Shown one piece after another: positions 33,101 through 40,745 of a stretch of 46,041 bases of DNA. Within the stretch, counting starts at the first letter, position 1. Every line of letters begins with the position of its first letter. Origin of the DNA: Pseudomonadota bacterium (GTDB lineage Bacteria > Pseudomonadota > Alphaproteobacteria > Rhizobiales > Rhizobiaceae); assembly GCA_023399465.1 (NCBI GenBank), contig JAEWPB010000118.1, forward strand, positions 1 through 46,041, read 5' to 3'. The position numbers and the translations under genes were made by a program. The notes below the pieces were generated by a model. The model saw only the letters and a program-made list of their open reading frames with translations, did not search any database and was not told the origin of the DNA.

Positions 33101-33643
33101 TCGATCGTCGACCGCATTTCGCGCGTGCTGAAGCATCCCGTCGATCTGCGCTCGACGCCTGGAAGAGGCACGGATTTCCGCATTCACGTGCCGCGCGAAC
33201 GCACGGTCCCGGCGACCGAAGCCGCCGCTGCGGTCACAGCCGGCAAGGCGATGCAGCCGCTGCAGGGCTTCCGTGTGCTGTGCATCGACAACGAGCCGAA
33301 GATTCTCGAAGGCATGCGCTTCCTGATGACCGGCTGGGGCTGCGAGGTGGAAACCGCCCATTCGATCGCCGCGGTAACCCGGATGGCCGAGGGGCAGCGC
33401 GCCCCCGACGTCATCATCGCCGACTACCATCTCGATGACGGCACCGGCATCGAGGCGATCCTGAAGCTGCGAGAGGCTTTCAACACCGGTCTGCCGGCGC
33501 TGCTGATCACGGCCGACCGCACCGCTGAGGTGCGCGCCGAAGCCGACCGTCATGCCATCAGCCTGCAGCACAAGCCGGTAAAACCGGCTGCGCTGCGGGC
33601 CTATCTCACCCAGATTTCCGGGATGAAGCAGGCCGCGGAGTAA
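30143..33643 (+). CDS. Sodium/solute symporter-hybrid sensor histidine kinase-receiver protein
   Basis: An inner-membrane sensor of 1166 aa. Residues about 1-500 form a sodium:solute symporter-like module with some 12-13 transmembrane helices (WTYFGGVGLAADRGLEF near 53). A PAS domain (about 650-750, MDQGIAVFDSSHQLVIWNRR) and a coiled coil precede the HisKA domain with FFAAAGHDILQPLNAARLY, His about 811. The HATPase domain shows NLVSNAIKYT and ASGLGLGLSIVDR. A C-terminal receiver has IIADYHLDDG, Asp about 1094. This layout matches CbrA/NahK-like hybrid kinases that coordinate carbon use, though the signal is unknown. The ATG at 30143 follows GGGAGGGC. No cognate regulator gene is adjacent. Confidence 0.93.
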   Translation: MLPGWVIFASAIAYLLLLFAVASYGDRRSRPTVAPNRGRPIVYALSLAIYCTSWTYFGGVGLAADRGLEFTAIYIGPILVFTLGMPVLRRIIELAKAEKLTSVADFIAARYGKNPTVASIVALISLVGAIPYIALQLKAVSNSVVAMVNPADYGLGNGHLYFIELPLTVTLVLALFAVMFGTRHTDATEHQDGLILAIAMESVVKLVAFCTVGICVVWVLFDGPADLWARAMDNRQVMQSLTYETPLSRWLTLIVLSAFAIILLPRQFHVTVVENRTAKELQLAGILLPLYLVAINIFVLPVAIGGLLTFGGTGNADLYVLSLPLSNQMPLLSLITFIGGFSAATAMVIVASVALAIMISNDIVMPMFLRQKLNRRSEQRKNFAKTLLRIRRTAIFAVMLLGYAYYRATDSDTGLASIGLLSFAAIAQMVPSLFGGLLWRRANARGAIAGLTTGFLTWAYLLFLPSLGGPDYSHVANAVLGFIFPGSTAFNGPDADPLVNATVLSLMINTGAFIIGSLSRNPRPIERIQSGIFVKRHSRSQFATRGWKTRVSVGDLKVAIARYLGDERMQRSLMSYERSSGKPLEDDQPADMALIHFSEQLLGSAIGSSSARLVLSLILQKAEDTSSDTAWLLDQASEALQYNQDMLQTALSQMDQGIAVFDSSHQLVIWNRRFRQLLDLSESVGQVGYPLTDIVAILAERGDIPESERDHVIRSILTLDTPFPLRLATSELILEVRSNAMPDKGFVATFTDITQRVAADKALKRANETLEQRVEERTAELTRVNHELAEARANADEANIGKTRFFAAAGHDILQPLNAARLYSSSLVERIGDGDDRLLARNIDSALESVENILGAVLDISRLDTGAMKPRVTTVPLNDLLKRIETDFTPVALEKNLKLVVMPTTLSVRSDPHLLRRLVQNLVSNAIKYTLKGKVLVGARRRGNEVVIQVMDSGIGIHSSKFRTVFKEFTRLDEGARTASGLGLGLSIVDRISRVLKHPVDLRSTPGRGTDFRIHVPRERTVPATEAAAAVTAGKAMQPLQGFRVLCIDNEPKILEGMRFLMTGWGCEVETAHSIAAVTRMAEGQRAPDVIIADYHLDDGTGIEAILKLREAFNTGLPALLITADRTAEVRAEADRHAISLQHKPVKPAALRAYLTQISGMKQAAE

Positions 33644-35075
33644 TTTCGGCCGTGGCGGAACTGGCTTGGCCTTGCTCCTCCATCGCCGCTTCCAGCATCG
33701 TGTAGATGCGTGGATCGGATGACTGGGCGACGTTGAAGCGCAGGAAACTGCCCGCCGCCTGCGACAGGCTGAATACATTCCCCGGGGCGAGCACGATGCC
33801 GCCGGACAGCGCCCGCCGGGCGATGGCCGCGGCGTCGATCCCGTCAGGCAATCTGCACCACAGGAACATCCCGGCACCCGGATCGATCCAAGGAATGATA
33901 CCGAGGGGTTTCAAGCGCTCGCTCGTCTGGCTCATCGCATGCGACAGCCGCTCGCGTAGCCCCTGCATATGCTTACGATAGCTGCCATCCTTCAATACCG
34001 CGAGGGTGATTTCGCTTGCCAACCGTCCGCCGCCGAAACTCGCGGCGATCTTGAGATCGGTCAGCCGTTCGATCCAGTCGGCACGCGCGGCAACATAGCC
34101 GCAACGCGCTGCAGCCGAGAGCGTCTTCGAGAAGCTGCCGATATGGATCACCCGTTCCAGCCCGTCGAACGCCGCCAGTCGCGGCGCTGGCTCGTGTTCG
34201 AAGTCCGCAAAAATATCGTCCTCGACGATCGTCAGATCGTGCTGCTCGGCGAGCTTCAACAACCGGTGAGCGGTTACCGGCGAAAGCGTTGCCCCCGTCG
34301 GATTATGCAGCGCCGAATTGGTGATGTAGAGGCGGGGGGCATGCTGCGCCAGCGCTTCGGCGAACAGCGCGACATCGGGACCACTCGGTGTATAGGGCAC
34401 ACCAACGACCTTGACCCGGTGGGCGCGCAACAGGGCGTGGAAATTGAAGTAGCAGGGATCATCGACCAGGACCGTGTCGCCGGGTTCGAGCAGAAACCGG
34501 CACAAGAGATCGATTGCCTGCGTGCCGGACTCGGTCAGCATGATCTGATCAGCGCCAGCCTCGATGTGACGCTCTGCCATGCGCCGCGCCAGCAACCGGC
34601 GCAAATCGGGCTGACCGAGCGGCGTGCCGTAGTCGGTGAGCGATGCGTCGTCGCCGCGAGCAACGGTGCGCAATGCCCGGCGGATGCCCGCCTGAGGCAT
34701 CCATGACGCAGGCAACCAGCCGCAACCGGGCACGAGCATCGTCCCGGAGGCTTCCAGCGACTGTCTGGAAACCCAGAAGGGATCGATCGCCCGATCGAGC
34801 CGCGGGCCGATCTCGGCGAGCGCCAGCGGCGGCAGGTGGCCGGCGACGTAGAAGCCGGAACCACGATGGGCCCGGACAATGCCATTCGCCGCCAGCCGGT
34901 CGTAGGCTTCGACGACGGTCGACTTCGACACCTGCATGGTTTCGGCGAACCGCCGGATCGAGGGCAGCTTTTCGCCCGGCCCGAGGGCGCGCGATGCAAT
35001 GCGGCCGCGGATGGCCTGCATGACTTCTTCCACCAGCGTGCCATTCCGATGGTTCGGGGCGAGCCTCTCGTCCAT
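33606..35075 (-). CDS. MocR-type regulator (GntR DNA-binding domain fused to aminotransferase domain)
   Basis: A 489-aa MocR/PdxR-family regulator. The N-terminal winged helix (about residues 10-80) contains GPGEKLPSIRRFAETMQVSK and AYDRLAANGIVRAHRGSGFYV. The fold-type I aminotransferase domain (about 100-470) has LLVPGCGW-type and LTESGTQAIDLLCRFLL motifs, NPTGATLSPVTAHR, and the PLP lysine in IHIGSFSKTLSAAARCGY. The ATG at 35075 follows AGGAGGG. It is divergent from an EamA transporter, the usual arrangement for a MocR protein controlling an exporter or importer. Its 3' end overlaps the convergent histidine kinase gene by 38 bp. Confidence 0.92.
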   Translation of the reverse strand: MDERLAPNHRNGTLVEEVMQAIRGRIASRALGPGEKLPSIRRFAETMQVSKSTVVEAYDRLAANGIVRAHRGSGFYVAGHLPPLALAEIGPRLDRAIDPFWVSRQSLEASGTMLVPGCGWLPASWMPQAGIRRALRTVARGDDASLTDYGTPLGQPDLRRLLARRMAERHIEAGADQIMLTESGTQAIDLLCRFLLEPGDTVLVDDPCYFNFHALLRAHRVKVVGVPYTPSGPDVALFAEALAQHAPRLYITNSALHNPTGATLSPVTAHRLLKLAEQHDLTIVEDDIFADFEHEPAPRLAAFDGLERVIHIGSFSKTLSAAARCGYVAARADWIERLTDLKIAASFGGGRLASEITLAVLKDGSYRKHMQGLRERLSHAMSQTSERLKPLGIIPWIDPGAGMFLWCRLPDGIDAAAIARRALSGGIVLAPGNVFSLSQAAGSFLRFNVAQSSDPRIYTMLEAAMEEQGQASSATAEITPRPASSRKSG

Positions 35076-35125
35076 CCGTACTGCCCTCCTCGCCAATACA
35101 GTTTGAACAAAGTGTAATGGAGTGT

Positions 35126-35142
35126 GCATGGATTTTCCATGC
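35126..35142. promoter_or_regulatory. Palindrome between mocR-type gene and EamA gene (possible operator)
   Basis: A perfect inverted repeat GCATGGA-TTT-TCCATGC lies in the 107-bp divergent region, 40 nt before the transporter ATG. Its position suits regulation of both genes by the MocR protein; direct evidence is lacking. Confidence 0.4.
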
Positions 35143-35182
35143 CTGTTCCAGCGATATGGCGAGAAAGCGGAAGGAAGGCGAC

Positions 35183-36043
35183 ATGGACAAGCAAAAGGGC
35201 GGCTGGATCAGCGGATTTATCGGGGTGCTGATCTTCAGCGGTTCGTTACCGGCGACACGGATAGCGGTTGCCGATTTTGATCCGGTGTTCCTGACCGTAG
35301 CACGGGCGGCAATCGCCGGTATTGCGGCATTGGCGCTCCTCGCCACGTTTCGCGAGCGCCGGCCCGAGCGTAGCGATCTCGTCTCGCTCGTCATCGTCGC
35401 GTTCGGCGTCGTGGTCGGATTTCCGCTGCTGACGGCGATCGCCCTGAAGCACATTACCTCTGCCCAGTCGATCGTTTTCGTCGGGCTCCTACCGCTCGCA
35501 ACGGCGTTCTTCGGGGTGTTGCGCGGCGGTGAGCGTCCACGACCCGCATTCTGGCTGTTCTCCGGAACCGGCAGCCTGCTGGTGGCGGGCTTTGCCCTCT
35601 CGCGCGGCGGCGAGGCCTCGCTCACCGGCGCTCTGCTGATGGTAGCGGCCATCATCCTCTGCGGTCTCGGCTATGCTGAAGGCGCCAAACTGTCGCGCAA
35701 GCTCGGCGGCTGGCAGGTGATATCATGGGCCTTGGTGCTGTCGCTGCCCGTCAGCGTCGCGCTGGCAATTGTCACCATGCCTGTCAGCTGGCAGGGCATA
35801 GGCGTCGCAGCCTGGGGCGGCCTCGCCTATGTCTCGCTCTTCAGCATGCTGATCGGCTTCATCTTCTGGTATCGCGGACTGGCACTCGGCGGCATTGCCG
35901 CTGTCGGCCAATTGCAATTGCTGCAACCCTTCTTCGGCCTGATCCTCGCCGCCAGCCTCCTCCACGAAGCGGTAACGTGGTCGATGCTGCTCGTCACCCT
36001 GTGCGTGGTTGCCTGCGTCAGCGGCGCAAAGCGTTTCGCCTGA
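35183..36043 (+). CDS. EamA/DMT-family transporter
   Basis: An inner-membrane protein of 286 aa with about ten transmembrane helices in two EamA repeats, the drug/metabolite transporter plan. The first repeat contains GVLIFSGSLPATRIAV and PVFLTVARAAIAG; the second contains YAEGAKLSRKLGG, WGGLAYVSLFSMLIGFIFWY, and ends QLLQPFFGLILAASLLHEAV. The ATG at 35183 follows AAGGAAGG; the frame is open upstream into the divergent promoter and its palindrome. Probably exports an amino acid or related metabolite under MocR control; substrate unknown. Confidence 0.9.
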   Translation: MDKQKGGWISGFIGVLIFSGSLPATRIAVADFDPVFLTVARAAIAGIAALALLATFRERRPERSDLVSLVIVAFGVVVGFPLLTAIALKHITSAQSIVFVGLLPLATAFFGVLRGGERPRPAFWLFSGTGSLLVAGFALSRGGEASLTGALLMVAAIILCGLGYAEGAKLSRKLGGWQVISWALVLSLPVSVALAIVTMPVSWQGIGVAAWGGLAYVSLFSMLIGFIFWYRGLALGGIAAVGQLQLLQPFFGLILAASLLHEAVTWSMLLVTLCVVACVSGAKRFA

Positions 36044-36044
36044 C

Positions 36045-36084
36045 CGATCCGCGCGCGGATCGATGCCCGGCCCTCCGGGCATCG
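36045..36084. terminator. Two adjacent inverted repeats between convergent genes
   Basis: CGATCCGCG/CGCGGATCG (36045-36062) is an 18-bp perfect palindrome that shares its end with CGATGCCCGG-CCCT-CCGGGCATCG (36061-36084). They lie between the EamA stop and the ureidoglycine aminohydrolase stop. No T-run follows on either strand, so termination is plausible but not certain. Confidence 0.5.
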
Positions 36085-36112
36085 GTATTGCCGCCGGCCA
36101 AGCTTGTCGCCT

Positions 36113-36940
<828 letters not shown>

Positions 36941-37071
36941 CTGTCTTCCTTCAGTTTTCAAGGATGCGGACCGTTTTTATAGCGCGCGCCGAGAGAAAGC
37001 TTCAATAGGGCCACGCAGCCGTGGCGCGCGCAGGAACAGCCCATTGCGCCGCGTCCGGCCAGAGAGCCGGC

Positions 37072-37102
37072 CTGAAACGAAACAGGCTCCCGAGGGAGCC
37101 TG
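37072..37102 (-). terminator. Rho-independent terminator of the fad operon
   Basis: A perfect 9-bp stem (CAGGCTCCC / GGGAGCCTG) with a 2-nt loop, followed on the minus strand by TTTCGTTTC, 26 nt after the fadB stop. It ends the fadE-fadA-fadB transcript. Confidence 0.8.
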
Positions 37103-37127
37103 CTTGCAATCATTTGTAAGTCCGGCC

Positions 37128-39341
37128 TTACGCGGCCTTCTTCGTCGCATAAGGATCGAAGCGGCCGTAGAAGGTCTCGCCCTTGGCGGCCATATCGACG
37201 AGCAGCGGGGTCGGCCTGAAGTGGTCGCCGTAGGATGCGGCGAGCTTCTCGCACAGCGCAACGAAGTTCTTCACGCCCATGCCGTCGATGTAGGACAGGG
37301 TCCCGCCAGTGTACGGTGCGAAGCCGAAGCCGAGGATCGACCCGACATCCGCCTCGCGCGGATCGGTGACGATGCCTTCCTCGATGGTGCGCGCCGCCTC
37401 GAGGGCGATGGTGGCCAGAAGGCGCTCCTTCAGGACCCCGACGTCGACATCGGCAGGGTTCTTCTGCGGATAGAGGTCCTTGAGGCCCGGCCACAGGAAC
37501 TTCTTGGCCGGCCTCGCCGGATACTCGTAGAAACCGCGGGTGTTCTTGCGGCCGCGACGGTCGAGTTCGTCGACCATCTTGTTGATCAGCGCCATGTGAC
37601 GCGGATCGACCGAGCTTTCGCCGAGGTCGGCGATCGAAGCCTTGAGGATCTTCTGGCTGAGGTCAACGGCGACTTCGTCGTTCAGCGACAGCGGGCCGAC
37701 CGGCATGCCGGCCATCTTGGCGGCATTCTCGATCATCACCGCCGGAACGCCCTCGATCAGCATGTCGTAGGCTTCGTGGATGTAGCGGAAGACGCAGCGG
37801 TTGACGTAGAAGCCGCGGGTGTCGTTGACGACGATCGGGGTCTTCTTGATGGCCGCGACAAAGTCGAGCGCGACGGCAAGCGCCTTGTCGCCGGTTTCCT
37901 TGCCGAGGATCACTTCGGTCAGCATCATCTTCTCGACCGGCGAGAAGAAGTGAATGCCGATGAACTGCGCCGGACGCTTGGAGTTCTTCGCCAGTCCCGA
38001 GATCGGCAGGGTCGAGGTGTTGGAAGCGAAGATGGCGCCTTCCGGCAGAACCGCTTCGACGGCCTCTGTCACCGCCTTCTTCACGTCGCGGTCCTCGAAC
38101 ACCGCTTCGACAACGAGATCGGCGTCCTTGAGGTCGGCATAGTCGGCCGACGGCGTGATGAGGTCGAGAAGCTTGACGGCATCTTCCTGCGTCAGCCGGC
38201 CCTTGCCGATGGCGTCCTTCACCAGTCCTTCCGAATGGGCCTTGCCCTTGGAAGCGGCTTCGATATCGCGGTCGATGAGGGTAACGGGAATACCGGCGGC
38301 GGCGGTAACATAGGCGATCGAGGCGCCCATGAAGCCGGCGCCGACGACGCCCACCTTCCTCAGTTCCGACTTCGGCACGCCCGCCGGACGGCGCGCACCT
38401 TTGCCGAGTTCCTGCATCGACACGAAGAGCGAGCGGATCATCGAGAATGCCTCGGTGGTCTGGACGATCTCGGTGAAGTAGCGCTGCTCGATCCTGAGGC
38501 CGGTATCGAAGGGAACCTGCAGGCCTTCATAGACGCACTTCAGGATGGCGAGCGCGGCCGGATAGTTGCCGTGGGTCTCGCGGCGGAGGATTGCGGGAGC
38601 GGCCGGCCAGAGCTGGGCAGCTGCCGGCGTCCAGATGCCGCCGCCCGGTGCCTTGAAGCCCTTCTCGTCCCACGGGGCGACCGGCTTCAGTCCGTCCTTG
38701 ATCATCTGCTTGGCCGTGTCGATCAGCGCTTCCGGCGCGACGACCTGATGCACCAGGCCCATTGCCTTGGCGCGCGAGGCGGTCAGCGACTGGCCCGTGG
38801 TCATCATCTGCAGCGCCGACTGGGCGTCCGTCAGGCGCGAGACGCGCTGGGTGCCGCCGGCACCGGGGAAGATGCCGACCTTGACCTCGGGAAGCGCCAG
38901 CTTGACGCTCTTGGCGTTCGAGGCAACGCGGCCGTGGCAGGCGAGCGACAGTTCGAAGGCGCCGCCCATGCAGGTGCCGTTGATCGCCGCAACCCAGGGC
39001 TTGCCATTGGTTTCGATCTTGCGCCACAGCCAGCTCATGCGGCCGGCAGCATCGAACAGCTTCTGCGTCGCGTTCGCCGGGTCCTTCGCCTGTTCCTCGG
39101 CGAGCATGGAGAACATGCCCTTGATCATGGTGAGGTCGGCGCCGCCCGAAAACGACGACTTGCCCGAGGTGAACACGACGCCCTTGACGGCCGCATCGGC
39201 AACCGTGGCATCGACGATGGCGTCGATTTCGTCCATCACTTCCAGAGTGAAGACGTTCATCGACTTGTCCGGCATGTTCCAGGTGACAAGGGCAATGCCG
39301 TCGGCATCGGTTTCGACAGTGAAGTTCTTGTAAGTGCTCAT
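37128..39341 (-). CDS. fadB: Fatty-acid oxidation protein: enoyl-CoA hydratase/3-hydroxyacyl-CoA dehydrogenase
   Basis: A bifunctional beta-oxidation enzyme of 737 aa. The N-terminal crotonase domain (about 1-190) has FTSGKSSFSGGADL, the oxyanion stretch INGTCMGGAFELSLACH and IFPGAGGTQRV. The dehydrogenase part has the NAD-binding VGVVGAGFMGASIAYV (about 335-350), HFFSPVEKMMLTEVI and the C-terminal helical domains (about 510-730). It hydrates enoyl-CoA and oxidises 3-hydroxyacyl-CoA. The ATG at 39341 follows GAGGAAA. The gap to fadA is 160 bp, without an obvious promoter. Confidence 0.95.
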   Translation of the reverse strand: MSTYKNFTVETDADGIALVTWNMPDKSMNVFTLEVMDEIDAIVDATVADAAVKGVVFTSGKSSFSGGADLTMIKGMFSMLAEEQAKDPANATQKLFDAAGRMSWLWRKIETNGKPWVAAINGTCMGGAFELSLACHGRVASNAKSVKLALPEVKVGIFPGAGGTQRVSRLTDAQSALQMMTTGQSLTASRAKAMGLVHQVVAPEALIDTAKQMIKDGLKPVAPWDEKGFKAPGGGIWTPAAAQLWPAAPAILRRETHGNYPAALAILKCVYEGLQVPFDTGLRIEQRYFTEIVQTTEAFSMIRSLFVSMQELGKGARRPAGVPKSELRKVGVVGAGFMGASIAYVTAAAGIPVTLIDRDIEAASKGKAHSEGLVKDAIGKGRLTQEDAVKLLDLITPSADYADLKDADLVVEAVFEDRDVKKAVTEAVEAVLPEGAIFASNTSTLPISGLAKNSKRPAQFIGIHFFSPVEKMMLTEVILGKETGDKALAVALDFVAAIKKTPIVVNDTRGFYVNRCVFRYIHEAYDMLIEGVPAVMIENAAKMAGMPVGPLSLNDEVAVDLSQKILKASIADLGESSVDPRHMALINKMVDELDRRGRKNTRGFYEYPARPAKKFLWPGLKDLYPQKNPADVDVGVLKERLLATIALEAARTIEEGIVTDPREADVGSILGFGFAPYTGGTLSYIDGMGVKNFVALCEKLAASYGDHFRPTPLLVDMAAKGETFYGRFDPYATKKAA

Positions 39342-39501
39342 GTCGGGATTTCCTCTTCCCTCAAATTCGTTTTTGTCAGACTGCGAAACCTGCCAAGGCC
39401 AGAACCAGAACTGCGAAAGCTGGGGATCCTGATCCCGCGATCGCGCGCGTGCTCGCGCTTCGTCCCGTTCTGGCTCATTGGCCGGTTCCGCTCGACAGCT
39501 C

Positions 39502-40710
39502 CTAGACGCGCTCGATGATCGTTGCAGTGCCCATGCCGGCGCCGATGCAGAGCGTGACCAGCGCGGTATTGAGATCGCGGCGCTCCAGCTCGTCGAGCAC
39601 CGTGCCGAGGATCATCGCGCCGGTGGCGCCGAGCGGATGGCCCATGGCGATCGCCCCGCCGTTGACGTTGATGCGGTCATGCGGGATCTCGAAGGCTTGG
39701 CAGTAGCGCAGCACCACGGCGGCAAAGGCTTCGTTGAGCTCGAACAGATCGATGTCCGAGATCTTCATGCCGGTGCGGGCGAGCAGCTTTTCGGTGACGT
39801 CGACCGGGCCGGTCAGCATCAGTGCCGGATCGGAACCGATATTGGCGAAAGCCCTGATGCGGGCGCGGGGCTTCAGCCCCATGCTTGCGCCACCGGCCTT
39901 GGAGCCGAGCAGGACAGCCGCGGCGCCGTCGACGATGCCTGAGGAATTGCCGGCATGGTGGACATAGTTGATCTTCTCGATCTCCGGATGCGCATCGATA
40001 CCGACCGCCTCGAAGCCACCCATTTCGCCCGGCATCTGGAACGACGGGTTTAGGGAGGCGAGTGCCTGCATGTCGGTGCCGGGACGCATGTGCTCGTCAT
40101 GGGCCAGGATCACAAGACCGTTCTGGTCCTTCACCGGCACGACGGAGTTCTTGAAGTAACCCTTTTCCCAGGCATTGGCCGCGCGCTTCTGGCTTTCGAC
40201 GGCATAGGCGTCAACGTCATCGCGGGAAAAACCGTACTTCGTGGCGATGAGGTCGGCGGAGACGCCCTGCGGCATGAAATAGGCCGGGAAGTTGACCGAC
40301 GGATCCATGTACCAGGAGCCGCCCGACATGCCCATGCCGACGCGCGACATGCTCTCGACGCCACCGGCGACGACGATGTCGTCGGAGCCTTGCGCGATCT
40401 TGGCAGCGCCGAAATTGACCGCATCCAGACCGGAGGCGCAGAAGCGCGAGATCTGCATGCCCGGCGCCCTGGTCGAGTAGCCGGCTTCGAAGGCGGCAGC
40501 CTTCGGGATAACCGCGCCGGCATCCATCACCGGATCGACGCAGCCCATGATGATGTCGTCGACCGTGGCGGTGTCCAGGCCGTTGCGGTCGCGTACCGCT
40601 TCCAGCACCTTGGCGGCGAGGCGGACGGAGGGCACTTCGTGCAGGCTGCCGTCCTTCTTGCCACGGCCGCGCGGGGTGCGCACGTGATCATAAACGAATA
40701 CTTCGGTCAT
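39502..40710 (-). CDS. fadA: Acetyl-CoA acyltransferase (thiolase)
   Basis: A thiolase of 402 aa that cleaves 3-ketoacyl-CoA into acetyl-CoA and a shortened acyl-CoA. The acylated Cys is in QISRFCASGLDAVNFG (about 87), the catalytic His in NVNGGAIAMGHPLGATGA (about 355), and the second Cys in CIGAGMGTATIIE close to the C-terminus. Two consecutive ATGs are available (40713 and 40710); the second has better spacing (7 nt) to GGAG. It lies 35 bp after fadE in the same transcript. Confidence 0.95.
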   Translation of the reverse strand: MTEVFVYDHVRTPRGRGKKDGSLHEVPSVRLAAKVLEAVRDRNGLDTATVDDIIMGCVDPVMDAGAVIPKAAAFEAGYSTRAPGMQISRFCASGLDAVNFGAAKIAQGSDDIVVAGGVESMSRVGMGMSGGSWYMDPSVNFPAYFMPQGVSADLIATKYGFSRDDVDAYAVESQKRAANAWEKGYFKNSVVPVKDQNGLVILAHDEHMRPGTDMQALASLNPSFQMPGEMGGFEAVGIDAHPEIEKINYVHHAGNSSGIVDGAAAVLLGSKAGGASMGLKPRARIRAFANIGSDPALMLTGPVDVTEKLLARTGMKISDIDLFELNEAFAAVVLRYCQAFEIPHDRINVNGGAIAMGHPLGATGAMILGTVLDELERRDLNTALVTLCIGAGMGTATIIERV

Positions 40711-40745
40711 CATTCTTCTCCCTGTCGGCGCAAGCGCCGCTATCC

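Noticed and set aside
31967..33877. A 636-codon open frame opposite the histidine kinase
   Set aside because: Antisense shadow of conserved kinase and receiver domains.
37044..39518. An 824-codon open frame opposite fadB
   Set aside because: Antisense shadow of a well-supported gene; covers its terminator too and has no recognisable motif.
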